Shown: in pieces, positions 15,319-23,968 of the stretch
How positions within the stretch are numbered: the stretch's first letter is position 1
Layout of the letters: each line of letters opens with the position of its first letter
NCBI RefSeq assembly: GCF_000962805.1
Contig: NZ_JZTW01000015.1
Span: 1-64,000, forward strand
From: Pseudarthrobacter chlorophenolicus
GTDB taxonomy: Bacteria; Actinomycetota; Actinomycetes; Actinomycetales; Micrococcaceae
Direction: 5' to 3'
Length of the DNA: 64,000 bases
Translations under genes and position numbers: made by a program
The notes under the pieces: model-generated
Told to the model about the DNA's origin: nothing
Seen by the model: the letters and a program-made list of their open reading frames with translations, nothing else
Database searches by the model: none

Positions 15319-16464
15319 ATGAGCCATTCCGGAAAGCTGGGGCCAACGCCCCGCAGCCTCGAAGTCGAGGACCTGGAGAGCTTTGACCGGCTGGTAACCG
15401 CGGGAGCTGTCCGCGCCCACGGGTGGCATGCGCAGTCCCTGGACCTTCGGGGCAGGTCGGCGGCGCTCAACCGGCTGGATGTGGAAGGCGCCCTGTTCCT
15501 GGGCTGCACGTTCGACGACGGGATGGAAAGCAGGCTCCGCGGCAGGGGTGCCCTGATCTTCCCGCGCCTGCAGGGGGTCCCCTTCGATCCTTACCGTTCA
15601 GCTCTTTACTCGCCCGCGGAACTGTACGAAGGGCTGGCCGGCGCCCCCTACGAGGAACTGCCGGATGCCCGGATCTACCACTGGAGCATCCAGCCGGGCC
15701 GGGAACACCGGGTGGAATCCACCCTGGCGTCATCCCTGCACGACCATGCCATCGGCGATGCGCTGGACGAGGTACTCCGGGCCGGCCCCTGGTCCGGGAA
15801 ACGCATGGTGGGCGTCATGGGAGGGCACGCGGCGAAACGGGGGAGCGCGGACTACGCTGAGGCCGCGCGGCTGGGGCGGCTGCTGGTCAGCGGCGGACAT
15901 GCGGTGGCCACCGGCGGCGGGCCGGGCGCCATGGAAGCCGCCAACCTGGGCGCCTACCTTGGCGGGTACGACGACGGCGGGCTGCAGGCCGCGCTCCGCC
16001 TCTTGGCTGCCGTCCCCGGCTTCCGCCCTTCCGTGTCCGCGTGGGCACGCGCCGCGGCAGCCGTCGTCGAACGCTATCCCGGCGGGACACCCTCGCTGGG
16101 CATTCCCACCTGGTTCTACGGGCATGAGCCGCCCAACTACTTTGCCACGCACATCGCCAAATACTTCGCCAACTCCATCCGCGAGGCCGTCCTTCTGGAT
16201 GTCTGCCGGGGCGGCATCATCTTCCTCCCCGGCGCCGCCGGAACCGTCCAGGAAATCTTCCAGGACGCCTGCGAGAACTACTACGGCGCGCGGGAAAAGG
16301 TAACGCCCATGGTCCTGGTGGGCACCCAGTACTGGACCCGCGACTACCCCGCCTGGCCGCTGCTCCGGCAGCTTGCGGCGGGCCGTGCCATGGAGGACCG
16401 GATTTTCCTGGTGGATACCGTGGACCAGGCAGTGGCCGTGCTGCAGGACGGACGGGCGCTGTGA
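15319..16464 (+). CDS. LOG family Rossmann-fold nucleotide-binding protein
   Basis: This 381-aa protein has an N-terminal extension of about 150 residues of unknown fold. The LOG-like Rossmann domain follows with KRMVGVMGGHAAKRGSADY, the ATGGGPGAMEAANLGA loop and LPGAAGTVQEIFQDA. LOG enzymes cleave nucleotide 5'-monophosphates and carry PGGxGTxxE; here the second Gly is Ala (PGAAGTVQE), with the Glu retained. I think this variant is a subfamily feature rather than decay. Substrate unknown. The 159-bp gap upstream is GC-rich and I see no other gene in it. Confidence 0.85.
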   Translation: MSHSGKLGPTPRSLEVEDLESFDRLVTAGAVRAHGWHAQSLDLRGRSAALNRLDVEGALFLGCTFDDGMESRLRGRGALIFPRLQGVPFDPYRSALYSPAELYEGLAGAPYEELPDARIYHWSIQPGREHRVESTLASSLHDHAIGDALDEVLRAGPWSGKRMVGVMGGHAAKRGSADYAEAARLGRLLVSGGHAVATGGGPGAMEAANLGAYLGGYDDGGLQAALRLLAAVPGFRPSVSAWARAAAAVVERYPGGTPSLGIPTWFYGHEPPNYFATHIAKYFANSIREAVLLDVCRGGIIFLPGAAGTVQEIFQDACENYYGAREKVTPMVLVGTQYWTRDYPAWPLLRQLAAGRAMEDRIFLVDTVDQAVAVLQDGRAL

Positions 16465-16495
16465 AGCCCCGGGCGGGGTCACTGCAAGTACAGGC

Positions 16496-17437
16496 CTAGA
16501 GGTCCTTCCGGCACTGGGCCTTGCTGAGCTCATACAGGCCGTTGAGGTCCCCGTCCGCGAGGCTCCCGGAGGCGCCAACGGAACCGCCGATTTCCGGGTA
16601 CATCAGCTGGGCGGGATCCGCCACATGGTCCAGCCCCATCACATGGCCCAGCTCGTGCAGGATGACCGCAGCGGCGTACAGCCTCCCGTCCGGCCGGCGC
16701 AGCTCTTCGGTGATCTGCGGGGCATCCAGGTCCAGGCTGCCGGTGACAAACGTCTTGGGACCGCCGTCGAAACTGAAGTGGGTGCTTCCGCCCGTGCCGA
16801 TCACCTTGCCTGCGAGTTCCGGGGAAGCTTCCGGCGTGGTCCAGGCGATCAGCAGCGGCGCCCAGCGCTCGCCATATGCTGCTGGCTGGTACGCGGCGCG
16901 CTGCGGTGAAGGCTGTTCGCCGGTGGTGCCGTCATAGACGAAGGTGATGCCGGTGGCGGCCGAAATGGTGCTGATCGCATCCGGGACGAGCCGGTCCGAA
17001 CCGGCAGGGGCGAGCTGGTCATTCACCACGTAGTGGAGGGGGCGGCAGGGCGAGTAGCCCACGGGGGTGCCGTCGCCGTTGACCGCCAGGAAGCCGTAGG
17101 AGTCGCTGCCCACCGCCGGAACTTCCGGCTCGGCGAGCGGAGCGGATTCCTCCTCGTATCCCGGCGGGGGCGCGTCCGTGCTGGCCGCTGACGGTGCGCC
17201 GGCGGATCCGGGGAGGGGATCCTCCCGGCCTCCCTCGGGTTTCTCCTGAGAGAGCCCGGGGCCCTCGCCGTCACCCTCACCTGCGGTGAACAGCTGACTG
17301 ATCCGCGGGTCGCCCAGGGCCAGGGCGCCTCCCAGTACCGCCGCGGTGCAGAGCGCGACAGCAAGCACGGCCCGGTAAGCCGGACCGTGCTTGCGTTGGG
17401 GGCGGTTCCCGGCGTGCCGGGGCGGGAATTCCTCCAC
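16496..17437 (-). CDS. Secreted matrixin-type zinc metalloprotease
   Basis: This 313-aa protein has an N-terminal basic segment and one hydrophobic helix (AYRAVLAVALCTAAVLGGALALG, about residues 22-44) acting as signal anchor. A Pro/Glu/Ser-rich linker of about 75 residues follows. The C-terminal domain has the full metzincin zinc motif HELGHVMGLDH and a downstream LMYPEIGG Met-turn, so catalytic and zinc-binding residues are all present. It should be an outward-facing zinc endopeptidase. Its substrate cannot be deduced. It lies 27 bp upstream of the stop of the VIT gene on the same strand and may be co-transcribed with it. Confidence 0.87.
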   Translation of the reverse strand: MEEFPPRHAGNRPQRKHGPAYRAVLAVALCTAAVLGGALALGDPRISQLFTAGEGDGEGPGLSQEKPEGGREDPLPGSAGAPSAASTDAPPPGYEEESAPLAEPEVPAVGSDSYGFLAVNGDGTPVGYSPCRPLHYVVNDQLAPAGSDRLVPDAISTISAATGITFVYDGTTGEQPSPQRAAYQPAAYGERWAPLLIAWTTPEASPELAGKVIGTGGSTHFSFDGGPKTFVTGSLDLDAPQITEELRRPDGRLYAAAVILHELGHVMGLDHVADPAQLMYPEIGGSVGASGSLADGDLNGLYELSKAQCRKDL

Positions 17438-17464
17438 TAGGGGGCTTTCACGGGTGGGCCGCCG

Positions 17465-18655
17465 CTAGCCGACGACGGTGCCGAAGACGAGCCCCAGCAG
17501 ATAAGTGACGGCGGCCGCGCCCAGGCCGATGCCCAGCTGGCGCAGTCCCCGGGTGAGGGGTGACGTGCCGGACAGCAGGCCGACGATGCCGCCGGTTGCC
17601 AGCAATGCGACGCCCACCAGGGCGCCGGCAACCACCAGGGCTGAGACCCCGGTCAGGCCGAACAGGAACGGCAGGATGGGGATGATGGCGCCGGAGGCGA
17701 AGAAGCAGAAGCTGGACAATGCGGCTCCCCAGGCGGTGCCCACGGCCTCGTGCTGGTCCTCCTCCTCCGGCAGCTCGGGCTGGAGGGACAGGCTGGGGTC
17801 GCAGTCGCAGGAGAGCAGGCCCGTGCGTTCGGCCACCCGGTGTTCGGCTGCTTCGTGGGACATGCCCCGGGCCAGGTACACCAGCAGGAGCTCGTTGTGC
17901 TCCAGGTCCAGCTTGGGTGCCGCGGCCAGCGTGACCTGCGTGGGCCGGGTAGCTGCCAGGAGTTCCCGCTGGGACCGGACGGAGATGAACTCACCGGCGC
18001 CCATGGACATGGCCCCGGCCAGGAGGCCCGCGATGCCACTGAGCAGAACCACGCTGCTGGCGACGCCGGACGCTGCCATTCCCATCACCAGGGACAGGTT
18101 GCTGACCAGGCCGTCGTTGGCGCCGAAGACCGCGGCACGGAAGGTTCCGGCAAGGCGGTTGCGGCCCCGTGTTGCCAGCCCACGAACCACTTCCTCATGG
18201 ATCTGTTCATCCGCGGCCATGGCGTCCGTGGCGTTGGGGTCCTTGGCGTAAGGTGATCGCCCTTCGGCGCGCTGCGCCAGCGCGAGCACGAACACTGACC
18301 CGAAGTGGCGGGCCAGGAAGCCGAGCATCCGGCTCCGGGCCGAGGCGGGGCGCGGTTTCCCGGCGTGGTCGCCGAGGAGTCCCAGCCAGTGGGCCTCATG
18401 GCGGCCTTCGGCTTCGGCGAGGGCAAGGAGGATCTCGCGTTCCTCGCCTTCACGGTTTTGGGCCAGGTCGCGGTAAACAGCGGCCTCGGCCCGCTCGTCG
18501 GCAAGGTACTGGCGCCACCGTTTCAGGTCTGCGGACGACGGTGCTGGGTGGTGGCCCGCTGCGCCGGCCTGCGGGGCGGACTCCGGGCTCGAATGGTGCT
18601 GGCTGGAATGATGCGGGGTTGAATGGTTTGGCGTGGACTGGGCGTGCTGCGACAC
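17465..18655 (-). CDS. Ferritin-like/VIT1-CCC1 fusion, iron or manganese transporter
   Basis: From GTG 18655 (AGGAG 5 nt upstream) the protein is 396 aa. A His/Ser-rich N-terminal stretch (about residues 6-40, with HH pairs) precedes a ferritin/rubrerythrin-like four-helix domain (ADERAEAAVYRDLAQ...LAEAEGRHEAHWLGLL...DEQIHEEVVRGL) with Glu/His metal ligands. The C-terminal VIT1/CCC1 domain has five predicted helices (RAAVFGANDGLVSNLSLVMG, AGAMSMGAGEFISVRSQREL and later helices). Such proteins export Fe2+ or Mn2+ from the cytosol, with the soluble domain capturing metal. The longer upstream frame lacks a ribosome-binding site. Confidence 0.9.
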   Translation of the reverse strand: MSQHAQSTPNHSTPHHSSQHHSSPESAPQAGAAGHHPAPSSADLKRWRQYLADERAEAAVYRDLAQNREGEEREILLALAEAEGRHEAHWLGLLGDHAGKPRPASARSRMLGFLARHFGSVFVLALAQRAEGRSPYAKDPNATDAMAADEQIHEEVVRGLATRGRNRLAGTFRAAVFGANDGLVSNLSLVMGMAASGVASSVVLLSGIAGLLAGAMSMGAGEFISVRSQRELLAATRPTQVTLAAAPKLDLEHNELLLVYLARGMSHEAAEHRVAERTGLLSCDCDPSLSLQPELPEEEDQHEAVGTAWGAALSSFCFFASGAIIPILPFLFGLTGVSALVVAGALVGVALLATGGIVGLLSGTSPLTRGLRQLGIGLGAAAVTYLLGLVFGTVVG

Positions 18656-18933
18656 GAAGACTCCTGGGCTGGTGGGACAAGATGTTCGGCCCCGTTGCAG
18701 AGCCAGCCTACTGCGAATTTCCGCGGTTTTTCGGCTGGCATTCCTCGCTTCCGGGTTTCGGTATGCCTCAATCCGAGGGCCGTTCCGGCGTTCCCCGTGG
18801 GGCTCTCCACGCACTGTCCACAGCCGGCCGATGGACTCTTGACCCTGCCCAACCGCGGTGTTGTGATGAAAGTGCGGCGCAGTGAGGCCGCCACCAACAA
18901 GAGCACGTCAGGCGAAGACACGGAGGTTGAATC

Positions 18934-19158
18934 ATGGGCACCACCGGACAGCACCCGGACATGCCGCACCTGGACGCCGTGGAGGCGGACCCCGCATACG
19001 ACTACGCCGAAGACACGCCGGCGGCCGGCGAGGACTGGGACGCCGAGGACGAATTCCTGGACCAGGAGGAGCCGGTGGTCCATGCAGCCCCGGTGGTGGT
19101 CGACGCCGAGGACCGTGTGGTTCCGCTCGATCCGGACGAGGTCCGCGAAAGCGGGTAA
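18934..19158 (+). CDS. Acidic small protein
   Basis: This 74-aa protein is strongly acidic (about one third Asp plus Glu) with no hydrophobic segment. Features are DAVEADPAYDYAED, EDWDAEDEFLDQEEP and a C-terminal DRVVPLDPDEVRESG. An excellent ribosome-binding site (GGAGG, 7 nt before ATG) and a strong downstream hairpin support it as a real gene. I know no function; it is probably disordered. The 278 bp upstream between it and the divergent VIT gene contain no other gene. Confidence 0.72.
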   Translation: MGTTGQHPDMPHLDAVEADPAYDYAEDTPAAGEDWDAEDEFLDQEEPVVHAAPVVVDAEDRVVPLDPDEVRESG

Positions 19159-19182
19159 GCCGCGCCAAGGGGCGCAGGACGG

Positions 19183-19233
19183 ACGACGGCGGCGCCTCCT
19201 CCCGCTGTCCGCGAAAGGAGGCGCCGCCGTCGT
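19183..19233. terminator. Strong intergenic hairpin terminator
   Basis: ACGACGGCGGCGCCTCCT (19183-19200) is perfectly complementary to 19216-19233, giving an 18-bp stem and a 15-nt loop. It lies between the convergent ends of the acidic protein gene and the symporter gene and can serve both. No T-run follows, as is common in high-GC actinobacteria. Confidence 0.75.
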
Positions 19234-19287
19234 GCGTTGCCAGGATCCAGTGCATGCGGGGAAACCCTTCGGTTTCTCGCGGGCCGG

Positions 19288-20814
19288 TCAGCTGGCGGCA
19301 ATCCGCTCGGCGGACTCTTCCTGGGAGTCCTGCCCTGCCACCCGCCGCTGCCAGTTGCGCATGACGTGCGGCGCGGTGGGGCGGGTGAACAGCGAGACAC
19401 CGATGTAGACGGCTGCGGAGCTGGCCAGGCCGAAGTAGATCGGCTCGTTGGCGAACACTCCTGCCAACGGCTCTTCGGCGTTGATCTCCAGGATGATCAT
19501 GGTGCCCAGTGTGACCACGGACCCGAAGGCCATGGAGGCTGCAGCGGCAATGCCAGTGCCACGCTTCCAGACGAGCCCGCCCAGGATGGCCACGAGCAGG
19601 CCTCCCACCAGGATGTCGTAGGCGATGGTGAGCGCAGCCACCACGTCCTTGGTGACGATGGCGACCAGAATGGCCACGATACCGAGCCCCAGGACCCACA
19701 GGCGGTTGGCCTTGACATCGTGCTCGGGGTTGTCCGAATCGTCAGTGTTTATGGATTTGCCGAACCAGCCAGCAACGAACGGCAAAACGTCGGCACGTGC
19801 CACGGTGGCGGCAGCGATGAGGGCGCCGGACGCGGTGGACATCATGGCTGCAACGGCTGCGGCGAGCACAAGGCCGCCGATACCGATGGGCAGCAGGTTC
19901 TGGGCCACCTCCGCGTAAACAACGTCCTTGCCCTCGGTGGCGACGTCGATGCTGGGCAGGGCAACGCGGGCACCGAGCCCGATGAGGGCGCCGGCAGCGC
20001 CGTAGAGGATGCAGTAGATTCCGGCGGTGGCGCCGCCCCAACGGGCTACCTTCGGCGTCTTGGCGGTGAACACGCGCTGCCAGATGTCCTGGCCGATCAG
20101 CAGGCCCAGGGTGTAGACCACGAAGTAGGTGATGATGGTTTCGACGCCGATGCCGTCGATCTGGAAGAAGTTGGCTTCCACGCGGCTGCGGATGCCGTCC
20201 AGTCCACCCGCGGCGTTGAGCGTGAAGGGCAGCATGAGGAAGAAGATGCCCACGGTCTTGATCACGAACTGCACCTGGTCGGCCAGGGTAATGGACCACA
20301 TGCCGCCGATGGTGGAGTACACCAGGACGATGGCGCCGCCCACAGCGATGGCCACTGCCCGGTCCCAACCGAACAGCACCACAAAGATGGTGGCGTAAGC
20401 GCCGGTGGAGGTGGCGCACAGCATCAGCGTGTACGCGAGCATAATGATGCCGGAGGTGCGGGTGGCCTGGCTGCCGTAGCGCAGGGACAGCATCTGGGAG
20501 ACGGTGTAGATCTTCAGCTTCTGGATGGTGCCGGCGAAGGCGAGGCTGAGGAGCAGGACACCGGCGCCGATGGCCACCACCAGCCACATGCCGGAGATGC
20601 CGAACTTATAGCCCAGGCCAACGCCGCCCACAGTGGAGGCGCCACCCAGGACAACGGCGGCCATGGTGCCGGTGTAAAGGAAGGGGCCCAGGCGGCGGCC
20701 GGCCACCAGGAAGTCGCTGTTGTTGCGGGTGCGGGACTTGCCCCACCAGCCGAACGCCAGCATTGCGACGAGGTACACCACCACGATGGCGATGTTGATG
20801 ACACTTGCATCCAT
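19288..20814 (-). CDS. Sodium:solute symporter (SSS family)
   Basis: From ATG 20814 (AAGGAA upstream) the protein is 508 aa with about thirteen membrane helices. Family hallmarks are the N-terminal NIAIVVVYLVAMLAFGWWGKSRTRNNSDFLVAGR motif, LGGASTVGGVGLGY, the YSTIGGMWSITLADQVQF helix and STASGALIAAATVARADV in helix 8, which carries sodium-site Ser/Thr residues. It imports a solute with Na+. The substrate is not readable from sequence; the neighbouring guanidinobutyrase and decarboxylase suggest a guanidino compound or a related amine. It is divergent from the XRE-cupin regulator, the likely controller. Confidence 0.88.
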   Translation of the reverse strand: MDASVINIAIVVVYLVAMLAFGWWGKSRTRNNSDFLVAGRRLGPFLYTGTMAAVVLGGASTVGGVGLGYKFGISGMWLVVAIGAGVLLLSLAFAGTIQKLKIYTVSQMLSLRYGSQATRTSGIIMLAYTLMLCATSTGAYATIFVVLFGWDRAVAIAVGGAIVLVYSTIGGMWSITLADQVQFVIKTVGIFFLMLPFTLNAAGGLDGIRSRVEANFFQIDGIGVETIITYFVVYTLGLLIGQDIWQRVFTAKTPKVARWGGATAGIYCILYGAAGALIGLGARVALPSIDVATEGKDVVYAEVAQNLLPIGIGGLVLAAAVAAMMSTASGALIAAATVARADVLPFVAGWFGKSINTDDSDNPEHDVKANRLWVLGLGIVAILVAIVTKDVVAALTIAYDILVGGLLVAILGGLVWKRGTGIAAAASMAFGSVVTLGTMIILEINAEEPLAGVFANEPIYFGLASSAAVYIGVSLFTRPTAPHVMRNWQRRVAGQDSQEESAERIAAS

Positions 20815-20909
20815 GAAGGGTTCCTTGGAGCTGATTGGCAGCCGAAGTGCCCGGCGGGGATCCGGACTGAACTGCGGAAAATGGAAAAAGGGGAGGAATC
20901 TCCCGACAA

Positions 20910-20924
20910 TTGCCTTATAGGCAA
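20910..20924. promoter_or_regulatory. Inverted repeat in the symporter/regulator divergent region
   Basis: TTGCCT-TAT-AGGCAA is a perfect 6-bp inverted repeat about 100 bp upstream of the symporter ATG. On the minus strand it contains TATAAG, a possible -10 box. It is a candidate operator for the divergently encoded XRE-cupin regulator. Confidence 0.5.
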
Positions 20925-21076
20925 CAGGTGTTTCCAAAGATTAGGCTGTGACCGCAGTAACAGTCAAGGGGAAGTTCGTGGTCCGGGTCCGCGCGCCATG
21001 GAGGCGTCACACATGGTGGTGGCCATTAGTATTGCTGCAGAGCGGGGCCGGACTGCCGGCTATGAAAGGTTCGTAG

Positions 21077-21652
21077 ATGAAGGCACTGCCAGTTGAGCCC
21101 AGCAATGTTCCGGTTGCCATCGGCTCCCGGATTCGCGCGGCTCGGCAGTCCCAGCGGCTCACCATCGAGCAGGTGGCGGACGCCACCGGGCTGACCAAGG
21201 GCTTCCTCAGCAGGGTGGAGCGCGACCTCACCTCGCCGTCCGTTGCATCCCTGGTGACGCTGTGCCAGGTCCTCTCCATTTCCATCGGCGACCTTTTTGT
21301 TGCGCCGGAGACCCATCTGACCAAGCGCAATGAGGGTCCGCGGATCTCCCTCGGCGGGCAGGGGATTGTCGAACGCCTGCTGACGGCCCGGTCCGAGCGG
21401 CGAATCCAGATCATCCAGGCTGTCATCGAGCCGCATGGCCGTGGCGAGTCCGAGCTTTACGCCGTGGACTGCGACGTCGACGTCCTCCACGTCACCAAGG
21501 GCAGCATCAGGCTGATCCTTACCAATGAGGAATACGACCTCAGTGCGGGGGATACCGTCACTTTCCCCGGCCGTGAACCGCACACCTGGATCAACCCCAC
21601 CGACAAACCGGTGGAAGTGCTCTGGGTACTGGTGCCCGCCGCAAGCCGGTAA
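21077..21652 (+). CDS. XRE family regulator with cupin domain
   Basis: This 191-aa protein has an N-terminal lambda-repressor-like helix-turn-helix (GSRIRAARQSQRLTIEQVADATGLTKGFLSRVERDLTSPSVASLVTLC) and a C-terminal small cupin (SELYAVDCDVDVLHVTKGSIRLILTNEEYDLSAGDTVTFPGREPHTWIN). HTH-cupin regulators of this type (PuuR-like) commonly control polyamine, amino-acid or guanidino-compound genes and sense a small ligand in the cupin. The gene is divergent from the symporter. The same regulator may control the guanidinobutyrase-decarboxylase operon 1.2 kb downstream, but I see no shared operator. Confidence 0.9.
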   Translation: MKALPVEPSNVPVAIGSRIRAARQSQRLTIEQVADATGLTKGFLSRVERDLTSPSVASLVTLCQVLSISIGDLFVAPETHLTKRNEGPRISLGGQGIVERLLTARSERRIQIIQAVIEPHGRGESELYAVDCDVDVLHVTKGSIRLILTNEEYDLSAGDTVTFPGREPHTWINPTDKPVEVLWVLVPAASR

Positions 21653-21783
21653 CTCCCTCCTTTTCTGGCCGCGTACCTTCCTGCCCGGTTACTGTTGGCC
21701 ATCCCGGCGGGAGCCTCCAGTTTCCGCAGGACGGGTTGAAGCGGAGCGCCCCGGCGTGGCAGTAACTGGGCTGGAACGCACGC

Positions 21784-22611
21784 TTACCTGCGCTGGTCGC
21801 GCGGGCCGGCCAGGACTGACCTGACGTCCGCCACAACCTGGCCCGGGTTGAACCAGATATGTTCGGGCATGTAGCGAAGGACGGCATACCCCTGGACGGC
21901 GGACAAGTTGTTGCGGGTCCTGTCCCGCAGCATGTCCTCCCGTTTGGAATGGAAAGCGAACCCGTCAATCTCCACGATCAGAAATCCGCCCAGCAGGAAA
22001 TCCACCCGGCCTATCCCGGGCAGGAAGACCTGGGCGTCGTACGTGATTCCGTGTGTCCGGAACAGGTGCTGGGCATCAACTTCCACAATTGACTCTGCGC
22101 GGAGATCGAGTTCCTTCAGGATTCTGCGTGCGGGGCCGGAGCGATCGGCCTGGAGCCGGGATGCCAGCAGTTCACGCGGGACGCCATGCAACCTGATCGC
22201 CGACGTCGCGATTGCCGCTGAGGCTGGCGGTGCCAGGCAGCCCAAGGCATGAAGCGCCACATCCTCCACGGCGGCCACGGGCAGCGAAGGGTGTCCCGGG
22301 AACCTTACGGTGCGGTGCCGGATGAAGCCGTTGCCGTGACCGTGGCGGCAGGCCAGGTGGGGCTGCTCGGGAGGTGAACGGAGCCAGAGTCCGTAGTGTC
22401 CGGCGGCGCTGGCGCAGGTCAGCCGGCCGTTATGGAGGATCGCGGCGAGGAATGCCTTATCGCAATCCGGCAGGACAAAAACGCCGCGCCGGGGTTGGTG
22501 GGCGCCAAGCCCTGCGAGCCGTTGGAGGTCCCGTGGCGTGAAACCTGCCCCCAGGAGTTGACCGGACCGGGCTACGCCGCCTGACTGTCGAAGGTATTCA
22601 AGGATGTCCAT
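21784..22611 (-). CDS. AbiEi-like/DUF559 (PD-(D/E)XK-type) protein
   Basis: This 275-aa protein starts with an AbiEi-antitoxin-like winged helix (MDILEYLRQSGGVARSGQLLGAGFTPRDLQRLAGLG...PRRGVFVL). The middle segment is ARHGHG-like and the C-terminal DUF559 (Vsr/MTES-like) endonuclease fold has IGRVDFLLGGFLIVEIDGFAFHSKREDMLRDRTRNN and YAVLRYMPEHIW. The VDF and E-x-D residues fit the D...(D/E)xK-like site, though the Lys position is occupied differently (EIDG). This domain pair is abundant in actinobacteria; its function is unknown and no AbiEii toxin accompanies it. Confidence 0.82.
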   Translation of the reverse strand: MDILEYLRQSGGVARSGQLLGAGFTPRDLQRLAGLGAHQPRRGVFVLPDCDKAFLAAILHNGRLTCASAAGHYGLWLRSPPEQPHLACRHGHGNGFIRHRTVRFPGHPSLPVAAVEDVALHALGCLAPPASAAIATSAIRLHGVPRELLASRLQADRSGPARRILKELDLRAESIVEVDAQHLFRTHGITYDAQVFLPGIGRVDFLLGGFLIVEIDGFAFHSKREDMLRDRTRNNLSAVQGYAVLRYMPEHIWFNPGQVVADVRSVLAGPRDQRR

Positions 22612-22851
22612 GAGGCCATTGCATGATGTGCGCAGGGAGTGCGGAACCCGCGTTCGGCCGTATGTGGGCCATCGCGGACCCGGGTGTCAGTGCGTTCCCT
22701 CCCAGTTGCCTGCGCTCCGTTAGTTGTGTGGTGCCGGGATTGCGCGGTTCGCGGGTAGGGATGTGTCCGTGCGTCGGCGGCAAGTGGGCAGGACCGCACG
22801 CCCCCAGGATTACGAAGGTAAACACTTGATGCGCATTGGAAAACCGAGGTG

Positions 22852-22857
22852 TATGAT
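22852..22857 (+). promoter_or_regulatory. Probable -10 box of the guanidinobutyrase operon
   Basis: TATGAT at 22852-22857 is 42 bp before the start codon. A TTGATG at 22826-22831 gives a long spacer of 20 nt, so the -35 assignment is weak. The rest of the 288-bp gap upstream has no gene. Confidence 0.4.
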
Positions 22858-22899
22858 GGCAGTCACACCAGCCCCTCACTCTTCAAAGGAGAAACCCGC

Positions 22900-23964
22900 A
22901 TGGAAGAGCTGCGCATCGAAGCCAACGGCAACCTTGGACCCATCGACTCATCCCGGATTCCGCGTTATGCCGGGGCGGCCACGTTTGCGCGCCTTCCGCG
23001 GCTGGACCAGGTGGCCAAGGCAGACGTCACGGTGGTGGGCGTGCCTTTCGACTCAGGCGTCTCCTACCGGCCGGGTGCCCGGTTCGGCGCTAACCACGTC
23101 CGCGAGGCCAGCCGGCTGCTCCGCCCGTATAACCCGGCCTGGGACGTCAGCCCGTTCGAAAACATCCAGGTGGCCGATGCCGGGGACATGGCCGTCAACC
23201 CCTTCAACATCAACGAGGCCATCGAAACCATCCAGAAGAACGCACTGGACCTCACCTCCGGCGGCAGCAAGCTGGTGACGCTCGGCGGCGACCACACCAT
23301 CGCGCTGCCCCTGCTTCGTGCCGCCGCAGAACGCGCCGGCGGCCCCATCGCCATGCTGCACTTCGATGCGCACCTGGACACCTGGGACACCTACTTCGGC
23401 GCTGAATACACCCACGGAACCCCGTTCCGCCGTGCGGTCGAAGAAGGCATCCTCGACACCGAGGCCATCAGTCACATCGGCACCCGCGGTCCGCTCTACG
23501 GGAAGAAGGACCTCGACGACGACCACCGCTTCGGTTTCGGCATCGTCACCTCAGCGGATGTCTACTACCAGGGCGTCCTGGAGACCGTGGCCAAGGTCCG
23601 TGACCGGATCGGCAACCGCCCGCTCTACATCTCGGTGGACATCGACGTCCTCGACCCGGCGCACGCGCCGGGCACCGGAACCCCCGAAGCAGGCGGCATC
23701 ACCAGCCGCGAACTCCTGGAAATCATCAGGGGCTTCCGCGGCATGAACCTGGTGGGCGCCGACGTCGTGGAAGTGGCCCCGGCCTACGACCATGCCGAGA
23801 TCACCGGCGTCGCCGGAAGCCACGTGGCCTACGAGCTGGTCACCCTCATGGCGGACAGCGCCGTGCCGGGCGACCGCTTCGGTGCAGCCACCGGCTACGC
23901 CGCCCAGGCCCTCGGCCAGGAAGCGCGCCGGCCTGCTGGCTTCGCCGTGGCCGGCAAGGAGTAG
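22900..23964 (+). CDS. Guanidinobutyrase/agmatinase (ureohydrolase family)
   Basis: This 354-aa protein starts at ATG 22900, with AAAGGAG nine nt upstream. It has all binuclear manganese motifs of the arginase/agmatinase family: [19 protein letters not shown] and [22 protein letters not shown]. Family members hydrolyse agmatine, 4-guanidinobutyrate or related guanidino acids to urea plus an amine. The downstream gene, 4 nt away, encodes a ThDP decarboxylase. In the arginine transaminase route 2-ketoarginine is decarboxylated and oxidised to 4-guanidinobutyrate, then cleaved by guanidinobutyrase, so GbuA is my preferred assignment. Agmatinase remains possible. Confidence 0.9.
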   Translation: MEELRIEANGNLGPIDSSRIPRYAGAATFARLPRLDQVAKADVTVVGVPFDSGVSYRPGARFGANHVREASRLLRPYNPAWDVSPFENIQVADAGDMAVNPFNINEAIETIQKNALDLTSGGSKLVTLGGDHTIALPLLRAAAERAGGPIAMLHFDAHLDTWDTYFGAEYTHGTPFRRAVEEGILDTEAISHIGTRGPLYGKKDLDDDHRFGFGIVTSADVYYQGVLETVAKVRDRIGNRPLYISVDIDVLDPAHAPGTGTPEAGGITSRELLEIIRGFRGMNLVGADVVEVAPAYDHAEITGVAGSHVAYELVTLMADSAVPGDRFGAATGYAAQALGQEARRPAGFAVAGKE

Positions 23965-23968
23965 GGCC

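Noticed and set aside
19237..21096. 619-aa frame opposite the symporter gene
   Set aside because: Gly/His/Asp-rich translation without domain structure; it is an antisense shadow of a high-GC membrane protein gene.
21784..22611. AbiE toxin-antitoxin system
   Set aside because: The AbiEi-like N-terminus is fused to a DUF559 domain and no AbiEii nucleotidyltransferase gene is adjacent.
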